Positions 1 to 7,561 of a DNA stretch of 64,000 bases are shown piece after piece. Within the stretch, counting starts at the first letter, position 1. Each line of letters begins with the position of its first letter. The notes below the pieces were generated by a model. That model was not told the origin of the DNA and made no database searches. It worked only from the letters and a program-made list of their open reading frames with translations. Source of the DNA: Candidatus Omnitrophota bacterium (lineage in GTDB: Bacteria; Omnitrophota; Gorgyraeia; 2-01-FULL-45-10); assembly GCA_041650805.1 (NCBI GenBank), contig JBAZKM010000007.1, positions 58,449 to 122,448 on the forward strand, read 5' to 3'. The translations under genes and the position numbers were made by a program.

Positions 1-440
1 ATCCATGCCTCCAAGCTCTTCCCTCCTTTAAGATCTTTATAGAAATCGAGGAAGAGGGCATTATTTCTTTTTGAAGAGACGGAAGAAGTGCTCTCCAGGA
101 TGAGCTTATCGACGCGTCCGGGATAACATATAGCAAGTTCCTGGGCGATATAGCCGCCCATGGAGTGGCCTATGATGTGCGTCTTTTTTATCTTTAAATG
201 ATCGAGTAACCGCACGGCATCGTCTGCCATCCGTCGGACAGTATATTTCCTATCCGGGATCTCACTGCGGCCGGTCCCGCGGTTATCGAAAGCGATGACC
301 TTAAAATGCGCCGAGAGCCCATCGATGACGCCCGCCCAGCTTGAAATATCGGACCCGAGGCCGGCTATCAATAGGACGGGACGGCCTTTACCGCGGACCT
401 CGTAGTAGAGCGATATGCCGCCGATCTTGGTTTTAGGCAT
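1..440 (-). CDS. alpha/beta hydrolase, 3' part cut off by window edge
   Basis: The frame opens with ATG at 440-438 and stays open to base 1, giving about 146 residues of the N-terminal half of an alpha/beta-hydrolase. The oxyanion-side strand LLIAGLGSD lies near residue 24, the FDNRGTGRS loop near 51, and the nucleophile elbow GHSMGG at 91-96 puts the catalytic Ser at 93. The acid and His of the triad would lie outside the window. The family covers esterases, lactonases, haloperoxidase-like and C-C bond hydrolases, so the substrate cannot be told. It is read on the minus strand, away from the toxin-antitoxin genes on its right. The product is probably cytoplasmic: no signal peptide is seen. 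Confidence 0.88.
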   Translation of the reverse strand, partial: MPKTKIGGISLYYEVRGKGRPVLLIAGLGSDISSWAGVIDGLSAHFKVIAFDNRGTGRSEIPDRKYTVRRMADDAVRLLDHLKIKKTHIIGHSMGGYIAQELAICYPGRVDKLILESTSSVSSKRNNALFLDFYKDLKGGKSLEAW

Positions 441-496
441 GGCTACATTCTAAACCAGGCAGAAATCCTATGCAACAACAAACGCGGACGGTTTTG

Positions 497-742
497 CTAC
501 GCCTGCGCTATGCGGTGGAGGATCTCTGAAATTAATGTCTGATATTTCACACCCATCTGCCGGGCTTTCTCTTTCAGGCTATTCAGGTCATGGCTATTTA
601 CGCGAATATTCAAAACAGCATCTTTCTTTCTTGCTGCTATAGCATTAATGATCTCTTCATATTCCTGTTTATCGGCAGGAACAAAGCGTTCAATGCCGTC
701 TTCGATCATCTGCTCTTCTTTCGTTAATTTAATCCTTCTCAT
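497..742 (-). CDS. CopG/BrnA-like ribbon-helix-helix antitoxin
   Basis: This is an 81-residue charged protein. Its C-terminal half (about residues 42-78) contains a beta-strand followed by two helices (AVLNIRVNSHDLNSLKEKA, then GVKYQTLISEILHRI), the pattern of CopG/Arc-type ribbon-helix-helix DNA binders used as type II antitoxins. The acidic N-terminal half is a plausible toxin-binding region. It starts 3 bases after the toxin stop codon, so the two are co-transcribed with the toxin first. By analogy with such pairs, the protein probably neutralises the toxin and represses the shared promoter, which carries a 12-bp palindrome at 1005-1016. The exact family name is inferred from pattern, not from a search. 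Confidence 0.75.
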   Translation of the reverse strand: MRRIKLTKEEQMIEDGIERFVPADKQEYEEIINAIAARKKDAVLNIRVNSHDLNSLKEKARQMGVKYQTLISEILHRIAQA

Positions 743-745
743 ACT

Positions 746-997
746 TCATCTCCTCTTGTAAAGTTTCATCAATTTCCTGCTTGGATATATTGTTTTTAAA
801 AATATCGCTTCTCCTGCTATTACATACGGCACAGCCCAAAGATAGCCTTTATGTTGGTAAATAAGGATCTTTTGGTTCTCTCTGTTCGGATGCTTACGTA
901 TATCGATCAGCTTAGAAGCAATGATCTCTTCAAACGAAACGCCGCGGATCTTCTTAAGGCGCCTGCTCTTTGTCTGGCTCCAACGTATCTCTTTCAT
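746..997 (-). CDS. BrnT-like type II toxin
   Basis: An 83-residue basic protein. It combines an N-terminal R-G-V-S-F-E-E-I motif, as in BrnT toxins, with a C-terminal half (HPNR, GYLWAVPYV, IFLKTIYPSRK) that I recall from small proteins paired with CopG antitoxins. Toxins of the BrnT/RelE fold are ribonucleases that stop translation; that activity is assumed here, not shown. The ATG at 997 has no Shine-Dalgarno sequence and lies only 2 bases beyond a good -10 element, so either the start codon or the -10 assignment may be slightly off. It is the first gene of the pair, with the antitoxin 3 bases downstream. Confidence 0.7.
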   Translation of the reverse strand: MKEIRWSQTKSRRLKKIRGVSFEEIIASKLIDIRKHPNRENQKILIYQHKGYLWAVPYVIAGEAIFLKTIYPSRKLMKLYKRR

Positions 998-999
998 AT

Positions 1000-1027
1000 A
1001 GTATATACAATTGTATTACTTTGTCAA
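1000..1027 (-). promoter_or_regulatory. sigma70 promoter of the toxin-antitoxin pair with palindromic operator
   Basis: On the minus strand TTGACA (1027-1022) and TATACT (1005-1000) are 16 bp apart. A perfect 12-bp palindrome, ATACAATTGTAT, fills most of the spacer at 1005-1016, where a ribbon-helix-helix antitoxin would block RNA polymerase. Autoregulation is inferred from this placement. Confidence 0.65.
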
Positions 1028-1160
1028 GTCCTTTTTATATTCTCTCCCCCTATATATAAAGATGCTAAAAACGGCAAAATTATTGCAAACTATTTTAAAA
1101 TTTTTACGCATACCGCAAAATCCCTGAAAATTGTGCCAAAAATCGCGAAATTGAAAATAT

Positions 1161-1189
1161 TTGAAAAAGCATTGGTGGTGTGCTACAAT
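1161..1189 (+). promoter_or_regulatory. sigma70 promoter of the tRNA-Asn gene
   Basis: TTGAAA (1161-1166) and TACAAT (1184-1189) are separated by exactly 17 bp. Transcription would start near 1196, about 19 bases before the mature tRNA 5' end at 1215. No other gene on this strand is near. Confidence 0.75.
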
Positions 1190-1249
1190 TCTCGTGGCTC
1201 TTTGAGTATTACACTCCCCTGTAGCTCAGTCGGTAGAGCACGTGGCTGT

Positions 1250-1536
1250 TGGATGAGCACGCGATTTACGGAACGAAGTGAACGTAAATCGCTGTGCGAA
1301 TTCAATCTCGCCGAAGCATTTAGTCTATTATGCGTTGAATGCGAAGGCGGATGAAAGTTAGCAGCCTCAGGCGGCAACGCCGGAGTGAAAAGCGGGCTAA
1401 GTCAGGGAAACCGCACCGTAAAGTCGGCGGCAATCCTGAGCTAGGGCCTTATCGGCCCGAGTGCAGAGACTATACACCCGCCATCCCATTGGGATGAAGA
1501 GATAGTCCGACTCTCCGGGTAACCGGAGTCAGATCG
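1250..1536 (+). ncRNA. group I intron inside tRNA-Asn
   Basis: The 287-nt insert has the group I core. The P/Q-type pair is CAGGGAAACC near 1405 with GGCAATCCTGAG near 1429. P7 is GACTAT (1468-1473), next to the conserved GTGCAGAGAC, with ATAGTC (1502-1507) after AAGAG. P8 is ATCCC/GGGAT, and a GTAA-capped hairpin (CTCCGG/CCGGAG) lies near the 3' end. The 5' exon ends in U and the intron ends in G (1536), as group I splicing requires. A long P2 hairpin pairs 1261-1270 with 1283-1292 and 1257-1260 with 1294-1297. The P1 guide pairing could not be settled by eye. It encodes no homing endonuclease. The layout resembles the small tRNA introns of cyanobacteria (subgroup IC3). Confidence 0.88.
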
Positions 1537-3203
1537 TAACCACGCTGTCCGAGGTTCGAGTCCTCGCGGGGGAGCCAATTCATCCTCTTATCAAACCGAT
1601 GAGAGGCAGAGCCACCAGAAGCAGCTTTACCAACTGATTTTGGTGGCTTCTGTATTTCTGGGGGATTATTGAAGGTTATATCAATCTTGGAAAGGTCGCC
1701 ATTGTATACTATCTTCTTTATTAAGAGATGGAGGAGTTCAGATTGGCGGTCAGGTGGTAAACTATCAAAGACCTCGGCAAAGCTTCTAAATGCTGCAAGA
1801 ACATCCACATCCTTGATTTGTTTTTGCCTCTCCTCGTTAATATCGTAATCGACTTTGGAGAGCTGTGCACTAATCTGGTCAAGTCTATCTTGAAGAGGCT
1901 TTAGATGCTCTTCAATCATTGCCAGCTTACTCTTCTTTATTGCCTCCATAAATGGAGCAGCCTCATCTCCAATCTTCCGTTTCTCTGCTTCTAAGTGGGC
2001 CCGGTCCCTTAATAGCTCGGTGAGGCGTTTCTTAGATGATGAAATAGCTCTTTCAACGAGCTTTGTTGTTAACGGCTGATTGTTTGAAAGGTATTTTATA
2101 CGGTCAACAACAATATGCTCGAGCTCTCGTGCAGGCACGCTCTTTATCTTGCACGCTGTTTTGTCGCCGTGTGATACGCTTGTGCATTTGTAGTATAAAT
2201 AAACTTTTCCTTTCTTAATGGATTGATTTGGCGACATCTGGCATCCGCAATGACTACACCATACGAGACCGGTTAAGAGAAGGTTATATTTATTTTCACT
2301 TATAGACGACCCACGGGCCCGGTAATTTTGATTTAACATTTGATTTGCCCTATGGAATGTTTTCTCGGATACAATGCCTTTCCATTGCGCTTTATGGAAC
2401 TCTTTATTGCCACCTTTTCCCGTAGATGTTTTTCCAATGTATGCTATGTTTTTCAAGAGGTTAAGAAGGTTCCCCTTGTTAAATCGTGTACCTCCACGCC
2501 ATTTACCTTGTTCTGTACGCCACTTCTTGGTTCGATATCCTTTGGAGTTTAGTTCCTGAGCAACTTTTTGGACAGAACCAATGCGGAGATACCGTTCGAA
2601 AATCCATTTCACCAGCCGTGCTTCCTTTTGGTTGATAACCAAGATGCCTTTTTCACCAGTCTTGAAATCATACCCGAGCGGCGGATATCCGCCGTGAAAT
2701 AAACCCTTAGACGCTTGGTATTGCATCTTCTCTCGTGTACGGTCGCTTGCCAGTTCTCGCTCAAATTGGGCAAATCTTAAAACCATATCGAGGTGAAGAC
2801 GACCGGTCGGAGATGTAGTGCTGAACTCTTGAGTGGCGGAGGCAAGCTCTATTTTATATGCTTGTAAGACTTCCCATAAGGCATAGAAATCTTTCAGGCT
2901 GCGTGTAAGTCTATCCAAAGCCTTTACGACTATAAGTGTGAACTTGCCTTCTTTGGCATCTTGAATTAAATGCTTGAGAGCTGGTCTATTAAGGTCTTTG
3001 CCAGAGTAGTTTCTGTCCTCGTATCGTGTATTAAATACCTTCCATCCTTCCTCTTCCTTGAGTCCGATATATCTTTTGCATACTTCGTGTTGAAATTCAA
3101 TCGTATCATATTTTGATTTCTCACGGTCTTCTTGGTGGGAAATACGAGTGTAGATGGCACAGATATGTTTCTTAGGAGGTGTCTTGCTATCCGAAATAAT
3201 CAT
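1470..3203 (-). CDS. large serine recombinase (island integrase), C-terminus encoded by the tRNA gene
   Basis: A 577-residue serine recombinase. The N-terminal resolvase domain has the nucleophile in YTRIS (Ser22); the recombinase domain spans about residues 170-280; a zinc ribbon follows (CSHCGC near 315, later a second Cys pair), then a coiled coil and a C-terminal region. I start at ATG 3203 because GAAGGA lies 8 bases upstream; a longer frame to 3239 would overlap the promoter. The last 35 residues (from W-L-P-R-E-D) are antisense to the tRNA 3' exon and intron, with the stop codon inside intron P7. It should integrate and excise the island at the tRNA 3' end. In the excised circle the frame would instead run into 13778-13584. 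Confidence 0.92.
   Translation of the reverse strand: MIISDSKTPPKKHICAIYTRISHQEDREKSKYDTIEFQHEVCKRYIGLKEEEGWKVFNTRYEDRNYSGKDLNRPALKHLIQDAKEGKFTLIVVKALDRLTRSLKDFYALWEVLQAYKIELASATQEFSTTSPTGRLHLDMVLRFAQFERELASDRTREKMQYQASKGLFHGGYPPLGYDFKTGEKGILVINQKEARLVKWIFERYLRIGSVQKVAQELNSKGYRTKKWRTEQGKWRGGTRFNKGNLLNLLKNIAYIGKTSTGKGGNKEFHKAQWKGIVSEKTFHRANQMLNQNYRARGSSISENKYNLLLTGLVWCSHCGCQMSPNQSIKKGKVYLYYKCTSVSHGDKTACKIKSVPARELEHIVVDRIKYLSNNQPLTTKLVERAISSSKKRLTELLRDRAHLEAEKRKIGDEAAPFMEAIKKSKLAMIEEHLKPLQDRLDQISAQLSKVDYDINEERQKQIKDVDVLAAFRSFAEVFDSLPPDRQSELLHLLIKKIVYNGDLSKIDITFNNPPEIQKPPKSVGKAASGGSASHRFDKRMNWLPREDSNLGQRGYDLTPVTRRVGLSLHPNGMAGV
1569..1577 (+). other. attL core (tRNA 3' end)
   Basis: GGGGAGCCA, the last nine bases of the tRNA-Asn gene, is repeated at the right island boundary. 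The recombinase coding frame crosses this site. The exact crossover dinucleotide cannot be located from one junction pair. Confidence 0.7.
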
Positions 3204-3218
3204 AGGGTTATTCCTTCG

Positions 3219-3247
3219 TTGACTTCGATTATATAGCAAAGTATAAT
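3219..3247 (+). promoter_or_regulatory. sigma70 promoter of the xis-like/hsdRMS operon
   Basis: TTGACT (3219-3224) and TATAAT (3242-3247) are 17 bp apart. Start of transcription would be near 3254, ahead of the aggagg ribosome site at 3273-3278 and the ATG at 3286. It occupies the same DNA as the opposing recombinase promoter (3228-3256). Confidence 0.8.
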
Positions 3248-3256
3248 GTTTATCAA
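3228..3256 (-). promoter_or_regulatory. sigma70 promoter of the serine recombinase, interlocked with the hsd promoter
   Basis: On the minus strand TTGATA (3256-3251) and TATAAT (3233-3228) are 17 bp apart. Transcription would begin near 3221, only about 18 bases before the recombinase ATG at 3203. Each promoter's -10 box lies in the spacer of the other, so the two cannot be occupied at once. Confidence 0.75.
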
Positions 3257-3285
3257 CAATATATAACTTTACAGGAGGATGTTAT

Positions 3286-3465
3286 ATGGTTATGCACGAA
3301 CCACTTATGACGATTAACGACGTGGCCCAATTCCTGAAGGTTACGACGACAACCGTCAGGAGATGGACCGACACGGGCCTACTCAAGTGCTATCGCATAG
3401 GCAAGCGTAACGAGCGCCGATTTGATAAGAAGGACGTAATGAAATATCTCCAGAGGGATAAATAA
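3286..3465 (+). CDS. excisionase/MerR-type HTH protein
   Basis: A 59-residue protein of the excisionase-like (HTH_17/MerR) type. T-I-N-D-V-A-Q-F-L-K-V forms the first helices, TTTTVRRW the recognition helix, and the wing has K-R-N-E-R-R-F, followed by the typical D-V-M-K-Y-L ending. It has a strong aggagg site 7 bases before ATG 3286 and its TAA overlaps the hsdR ATG by one base (TAATG), so it is translationally coupled to hsdR. It could be the recombination directionality factor of the serine recombinase or the regulator of the interlocked promoters just upstream; the sequence does not decide between these. Confidence 0.82.
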   Translation: MVMHEPLMTINDVAQFLKVTTTTVRRWTDTGLLKCYRIGKRNERRFDKKDVMKYLQRDK

Positions 3466-6149
3466 TGCCGATTCCTATGCCAGATTGGAGCGAAGCCAGA
3501 ACCCGCAAGCAACTCATAGATAAAGAATTATCTGCGAGCGGTTGGGCGCCAATCATTCCTTTTCAAGAAGGCAAAACATATTCTCAGGGCTCAGTCGAGG
3601 AGTATCCTACGACCTCCGGCCCGGCTGATTATGTGCTGTTCAACAAGGCACGTGCGATAGCTGCTGTCGAAGGCAAGAAGGTTGCCGTCGGCCCGCAGAA
3701 TGTCCTGCAACAGGCCCAGCGATACGCAAGAACTATCCAGAATACCAAGTTCAATCTCGGCGAATATAAATTGCCTTTCATCTACTCCACTAACGGAAAG
3801 GTATTCTGGTTTCAGGACCTCAGGCATCCCCTTAATCGTTCACGTGAAGTCGCCAGTATTCATACTCCAAATGCTATCGAAGAGATGTTGAATAAAGATA
3901 CGGAATCCGCAAAGCGTTGGCTTATAGAGAATCCTATTAACAATGACAGGCTGCGTCTCTATCAGCGAGAGGCCATACAGAGGATAGAGCAAGCCACGAT
4001 TAACCACAAGCGCAATATGCTTATAGCAATGGCGACGGGCTGCGGTAAGACATTTACAATCGTGAACCTGATTTACCGTATTATGAAATCCGGGTACGCT
4101 AAGCGAATATTATTCCTTGTCGACCGAAAAGCTCTGGCTGCTCAGGCGGTGACTGAGCTGGCAAGCTTTGAGCCGGAACCCGGCTTAAAGTTCGACAAAA
4201 TATATGAGGTTTACAGCCAACGCTTTAGGCGAGAAGATTTTGAAGAAGGCGAACGATTTGACCCGAAGGTCCTTCCTACAGAATATCTTACCAATCCTCA
4301 GAGCCGTAATGCCTTTGTGTATGTATGCACTATCCAGCGTATGCGTATCAATCTATTTGGAAGACAGACGCAGGAAGATGTTTATATGAGCGAAGAAGAG
4401 GATGCCGAGCGGCTGAATATACCAATTCACGCATTCGATGTTGTTATAGCTGATGAGTGTCATCGTGGATATACGGCTCAAGAAGATAGTAAGTGGCGGG
4501 AAGTATTGAACCATTTCGACGCTGTCCGCATTGGCCTTACGGCAACCCCGGCAGTTCATACAACAGCTTTCTTTAAGGAGATAGTTTACCGTTATGAGTA
4601 TGAGCGAGCCGTAAGAGAAGGTTTCCTCGTAGACTACGATGCGATAGGCATTGATTCTAATATTACAGTCAACGGAACGTTCCTGAAGGAAGGCGAAGAA
4701 GTCGGGATTCGTAACACCGAGACCGGTCAACTTGTCTTTGACTCTCTGGAGGATGAGCGTCTGTTGGCGCCTGAAACTAATGAGTCGGAATGGACGGCGC
4801 CGGACAGGAATCGCAAGATAATCAAGGAGCTCAAGACCTATCTGCTCAAGCAGGAGCAAGAGTTTGGGCGTTTTCCCAAGACATTGATATTCGCAGATAA
4901 TGATTTGGCTCATACCTCCCATTGCGATATTCTCGTTGATATGCTACGGGACGAGTTTGGCCGAGGAGATGCTTTTGTCCAGAAGATAACGGGTAGCCCT
5001 ACGGTAGACCGGCCCTTACAGAAGATACGGGAATTCAGGAATCGCCAGAATCCCGGAATCGTGGTTACGGTCGATATGCTTTCAACGGGCGTCGACGTTC
5101 CCAAGATTGAAAATATCGTCTTCCTCCGCTCTGTGAAATCAAGAATACTCTTTGAGCAGATGATGGGCCGTGGCACTCGCCTTTGTCCAGAAATCGGTAA
5201 GACACATTTCACGGTCTTTGATTGTTTTGGAGGAACACTGCTTGATTATTTCAAACAGACAACGAGTATCACAGCAGATGCCCCTCTTCAGCCGACCGTG
5301 ACGATTCGTGATATCGTTAAACGCATTGCAAATAATCAGGACAGAGAATATAACATCAAAGTCCTTTCTAAGCGCTTGCTCAGGATATCTAAGAACATTA
5401 CTCAGGAAAGCAGAAATCAATTCAATCATATTTTGAGTTGTGATATAGCGGAGTTCGCTACGACTTTACATCAGCGCCTTAGTCAGAACTGGTCTGGGAC
5501 TATGAAGATTCTCCAGAGCGAAACCTTCTTTGACCTCTGTGATAATTACGAGCGGCCCCAGCGGATATTTATCGAAGCTGTTGGCGCCGAAGACACGGTA
5601 TCGTCTAAGGTCCTGTTCAGAGCCAGCGATGGAAGTGAACTTAAGCCGGACGATTATATCCAGCAGTTCGAGCGCTTTGTCCGTGAAAATCCAGACCATA
5701 TTCAGGCCTTAGAGATTCTTCTCAATAGGCCAAAGGATTTTCGCACAAAAGAACTGAAAGAGCTTCGCCTTCAGCTTGAGACTTCTCCGATATCTTTGCG
5801 AGATAAGTTTAATGAGCGTAATCTGCGCAGGGCCTATCATCAGGAGCTTGCTGATATCGTCTCTATCATAAAGCACGCAGCATCCGGAGAAGAGTTGTTT
5901 ACGGCTGAGACACGTGTCAATAGAGCCTTTGAAGTTGTTAAGAACCATCGACGATTTACCCAAGAACAAGAGAAGTGGCTCGAGTTAATCAGGCAGCATA
6001 TGATAGCGAATCTCTTGGTTGAGAGTGATGATTTTGATACCCTACCAATCTTTACCCGAGGTGGCGCATCCTACAATCGTTTGAATAGGATATTTGACGG
6101 CGACTTAGACAAACTTATCAATGAACTTAATGAGGCGGTGTTATTATGA
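3465..6149 (+). CDS. hsdR: type I restriction enzyme R subunit
   Basis: An 894-residue motor and nuclease subunit. Near residues 50-70 is the PD-(D/E)xK-type nuclease (ADYVLF then AVEGKK, supplying D and E-x-K). The SF2 translocase follows: Walker A ATGCGKT near 190, DECH box near 329, motif III GLTATP near 356, and the second RecA domain with STGVDVPKIENIVF and the R-rich MGRGTRL motif near 565-575. The C-terminal region should contact HsdM/HsdS. In the HsdR2M2S complex it pumps DNA and cuts at a distance when the target is unmethylated. It overlaps the upstream HTH gene by one base and hsdM by four (ATGA). No damage is visible, so it should be active. Confidence 0.95.
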   Translation: MPIPMPDWSEARTRKQLIDKELSASGWAPIIPFQEGKTYSQGSVEEYPTTSGPADYVLFNKARAIAAVEGKKVAVGPQNVLQQAQRYARTIQNTKFNLGEYKLPFIYSTNGKVFWFQDLRHPLNRSREVASIHTPNAIEEMLNKDTESAKRWLIENPINNDRLRLYQREAIQRIEQATINHKRNMLIAMATGCGKTFTIVNLIYRIMKSGYAKRILFLVDRKALAAQAVTELASFEPEPGLKFDKIYEVYSQRFRREDFEEGERFDPKVLPTEYLTNPQSRNAFVYVCTIQRMRINLFGRQTQEDVYMSEEEDAERLNIPIHAFDVVIADECHRGYTAQEDSKWREVLNHFDAVRIGLTATPAVHTTAFFKEIVYRYEYERAVREGFLVDYDAIGIDSNITVNGTFLKEGEEVGIRNTETGQLVFDSLEDERLLAPETNESEWTAPDRNRKIIKELKTYLLKQEQEFGRFPKTLIFADNDLAHTSHCDILVDMLRDEFGRGDAFVQKITGSPTVDRPLQKIREFRNRQNPGIVVTVDMLSTGVDVPKIENIVFLRSVKSRILFEQMMGRGTRLCPEIGKTHFTVFDCFGGTLLDYFKQTTSITADAPLQPTVTIRDIVKRIANNQDREYNIKVLSKRLLRISKNITQESRNQFNHILSCDIAEFATTLHQRLSQNWSGTMKILQSETFFDLCDNYERPQRIFIEAVGAEDTVSSKVLFRASDGSELKPDDYIQQFERFVRENPDHIQALEILLNRPKDFRTKELKELRLQLETSPISLRDKFNERNLRRAYHQELADIVSIIKHAASGEELFTAETRVNRAFEVVKNHRRFTQEQEKWLELIRQHMIANLLVESDDFDTLPIFTRGGASYNRLNRIFDGDLDKLINELNEAVLL

Positions 6150-7561
6150 GTGATATTGTCCAAAAGCTATGGGGATTCTGTAATACCCTCAGGCACGATG
6201 GAGTTGATTACGGCGATTACATCGAGCAGCTGACCTATCTCCTTTTTCTAAAGATGGCCGAGGAGAAAGGCGCCGACATCCCAAAGGATTATGCGTGGAA
6301 GGTCTTGAAAGAGAAATCCGGAACTGACCTGACAGACTTTTACGCCGATACATTAAGAGGCCTCGGTAAACAGAAGGGTGTCTTAGGCGATATATATGGG
6401 GGAGCGGTCTCCCGATTTAGTAATCCGGTGAATTTGAAGTTTCTTATCAATCTAATAGATGAGACGGAATGGACAGCGCTTAATGTCGATGTGAAGGCAG
6501 CGGCTTATGAGGGCTTGCTCGAGAAATCGGCATCGGAAGGCAAGAAAGGCGCCGGTCAATACTTTACTCCTCGTATTTTGATTCAGTCTATCGTTCGATG
6601 TATGAAACCGGACCCGATAAAAGTTAAAGATTTCACGATACACGACCCGGCAGCAGGAACCGGAGGCTTCTTAGTAAGTGCATACGAATGGTTATACGCT
6701 CAGACGAAAGGCAAATTCGACCGTGATGATGCAAGGCGGATATTGACTAAGACCTATTCAGGGACAGAGCTTGTGGCAAGGCCCCGGCGCCTTTGCCTTA
6801 TGAACCTATATCTTCACGGCATACACGGCGCTATATATCTCGGAGACGCAATTTATGAGCCTCTAAAGAGTGATAGATATAGTTGTGTCCTTACTAACCC
6901 GCCATTCGGGACCAAAGGGGCAAATCAGGCTCCGACTCGAGATGACTTTACTATCGAAACAAGTAATAAACAGCTCAACTTTGTTCAGCACGTAATGAAT
7001 ATTCTTAAACCCGGTGGCCGGGCCGCAATGGTCTTGCCGGATAACTGTCTCTTTGAAGATAAAGCTGGCGAGGTAATGGAAATCCTGATGCAGGACTGCA
7101 ATCTACATACGATTTTACGACTCCCTCGAGGGACATTTACTCCATATAGTCAGGGTGTTAAAGCGAACGTCATCTTCTTTCAGAAGGGTCTTAAGACACA
7201 GGATGTCTGGATATTCGATGCTCGCTCAAACGTTCCCGGAATCACTAAGAAAGACCGGCCTCTATCTCCGAAGCACTTCGAGGAGTTTGAGGCTTGCTAT
7301 GGCGCAAACCCGGACGGTCAGAGCAAACGTAAGGACTTAGGTGAAGAAGGTCGCTTCCGCAGTTTCTCCATCAAGGAAATTAAGGACCGTGGGTATAAGC
7401 TCGATATCACTTGGCTCAAAGATGACTCGCTTGAGGATAGCGCTGAGCTTCCTGAGCCTCAGGATTTGGCAAGCGAAGCAATAACAGAGCTCGAGGCAGT
7501 AGTTGATGACCTGCGTGAAATCGTCGAGCTGATTGAAAAAGAAGAAGGCATAGAAAAATGA
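6146..7561 (+). CDS. hsdM: type I restriction-modification methyltransferase M subunit
   Basis: A 471-residue N6-adenine methyltransferase subunit. It has the helical HsdM N-terminal domain (about 1-130), the lead-in GAGQYFTPR near 138, SAM-binding motif I DPAAGTGGF near 166, and catalytic motif IV NPPFG near 251. The C-terminal helices (about 440-471) are acidic and likely contact HsdS. Two M and one S subunit form the modification enzyme that protects host targets. Translation is coupled on both sides through 4-base overlaps with hsdR and hsdS. All key residues are present. Confidence 0.96.
   Translation: MSDIVQKLWGFCNTLRHDGVDYGDYIEQLTYLLFLKMAEEKGADIPKDYAWKVLKEKSGTDLTDFYADTLRGLGKQKGVLGDIYGGAVSRFSNPVNLKFLINLIDETEWTALNVDVKAAAYEGLLEKSASEGKKGAGQYFTPRILIQSIVRCMKPDPIKVKDFTIHDPAAGTGGFLVSAYEWLYAQTKGKFDRDDARRILTKTYSGTELVARPRRLCLMNLYLHGIHGAIYLGDAIYEPLKSDRYSCVLTNPPFGTKGANQAPTRDDFTIETSNKQLNFVQHVMNILKPGGRAAMVLPDNCLFEDKAGEVMEILMQDCNLHTILRLPRGTFTPYSQGVKANVIFFQKGLKTQDVWIFDARSNVPGITKKDRPLSPKHFEEFEACYGANPDGQSKRKDLGEEGRFRSFSIKEIKDRGYKLDITWLKDDSLEDSAELPEPQDLASEAITELEAVVDDLREIVELIEKEEGIEK

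Larger units (their letters stand above)
1215..1577 (+). tRNA. tRNA-Asn(GUU), anticodon loop interrupted by a group I intron
   Basis: The two exons, 1215-1249 and 1537-1577, join to a complete 76-nt tRNA with encoded CCA. The acceptor stem is TCCCCTG with CGGGGGA, the D stem GCTC/GAGC, the anticodon stem CGTGG/CCACG, the T stem CGAGG/CCTCG with loop TTCGAGT, and the discriminator base is G. The rebuilt anticodon loop CTGTTAA has U33 and anticodon GUU, which reads asparagine codons. The 3' end is also the left attachment site of the 12-kb island: the CCA-proximal nine bases recur at 13770-13778. The gene stays complete after integration. Confidence 0.9.

Noticed and set aside
851..1354. Plus-strand frame of 167 codons across the toxin gene, tRNA promoter and tRNA
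   Set aside because: It crosses a toxin gene in antisense, a promoter and a structured tRNA/intron, so it is a chance frame.
1183..1377. Possible homing endonuclease frame in the intron
   Set aside because: Only 64 codons on the wrong strand, no LAGLIDADG, GIY-YIG or HNH motif. The intron is too short to hold one.
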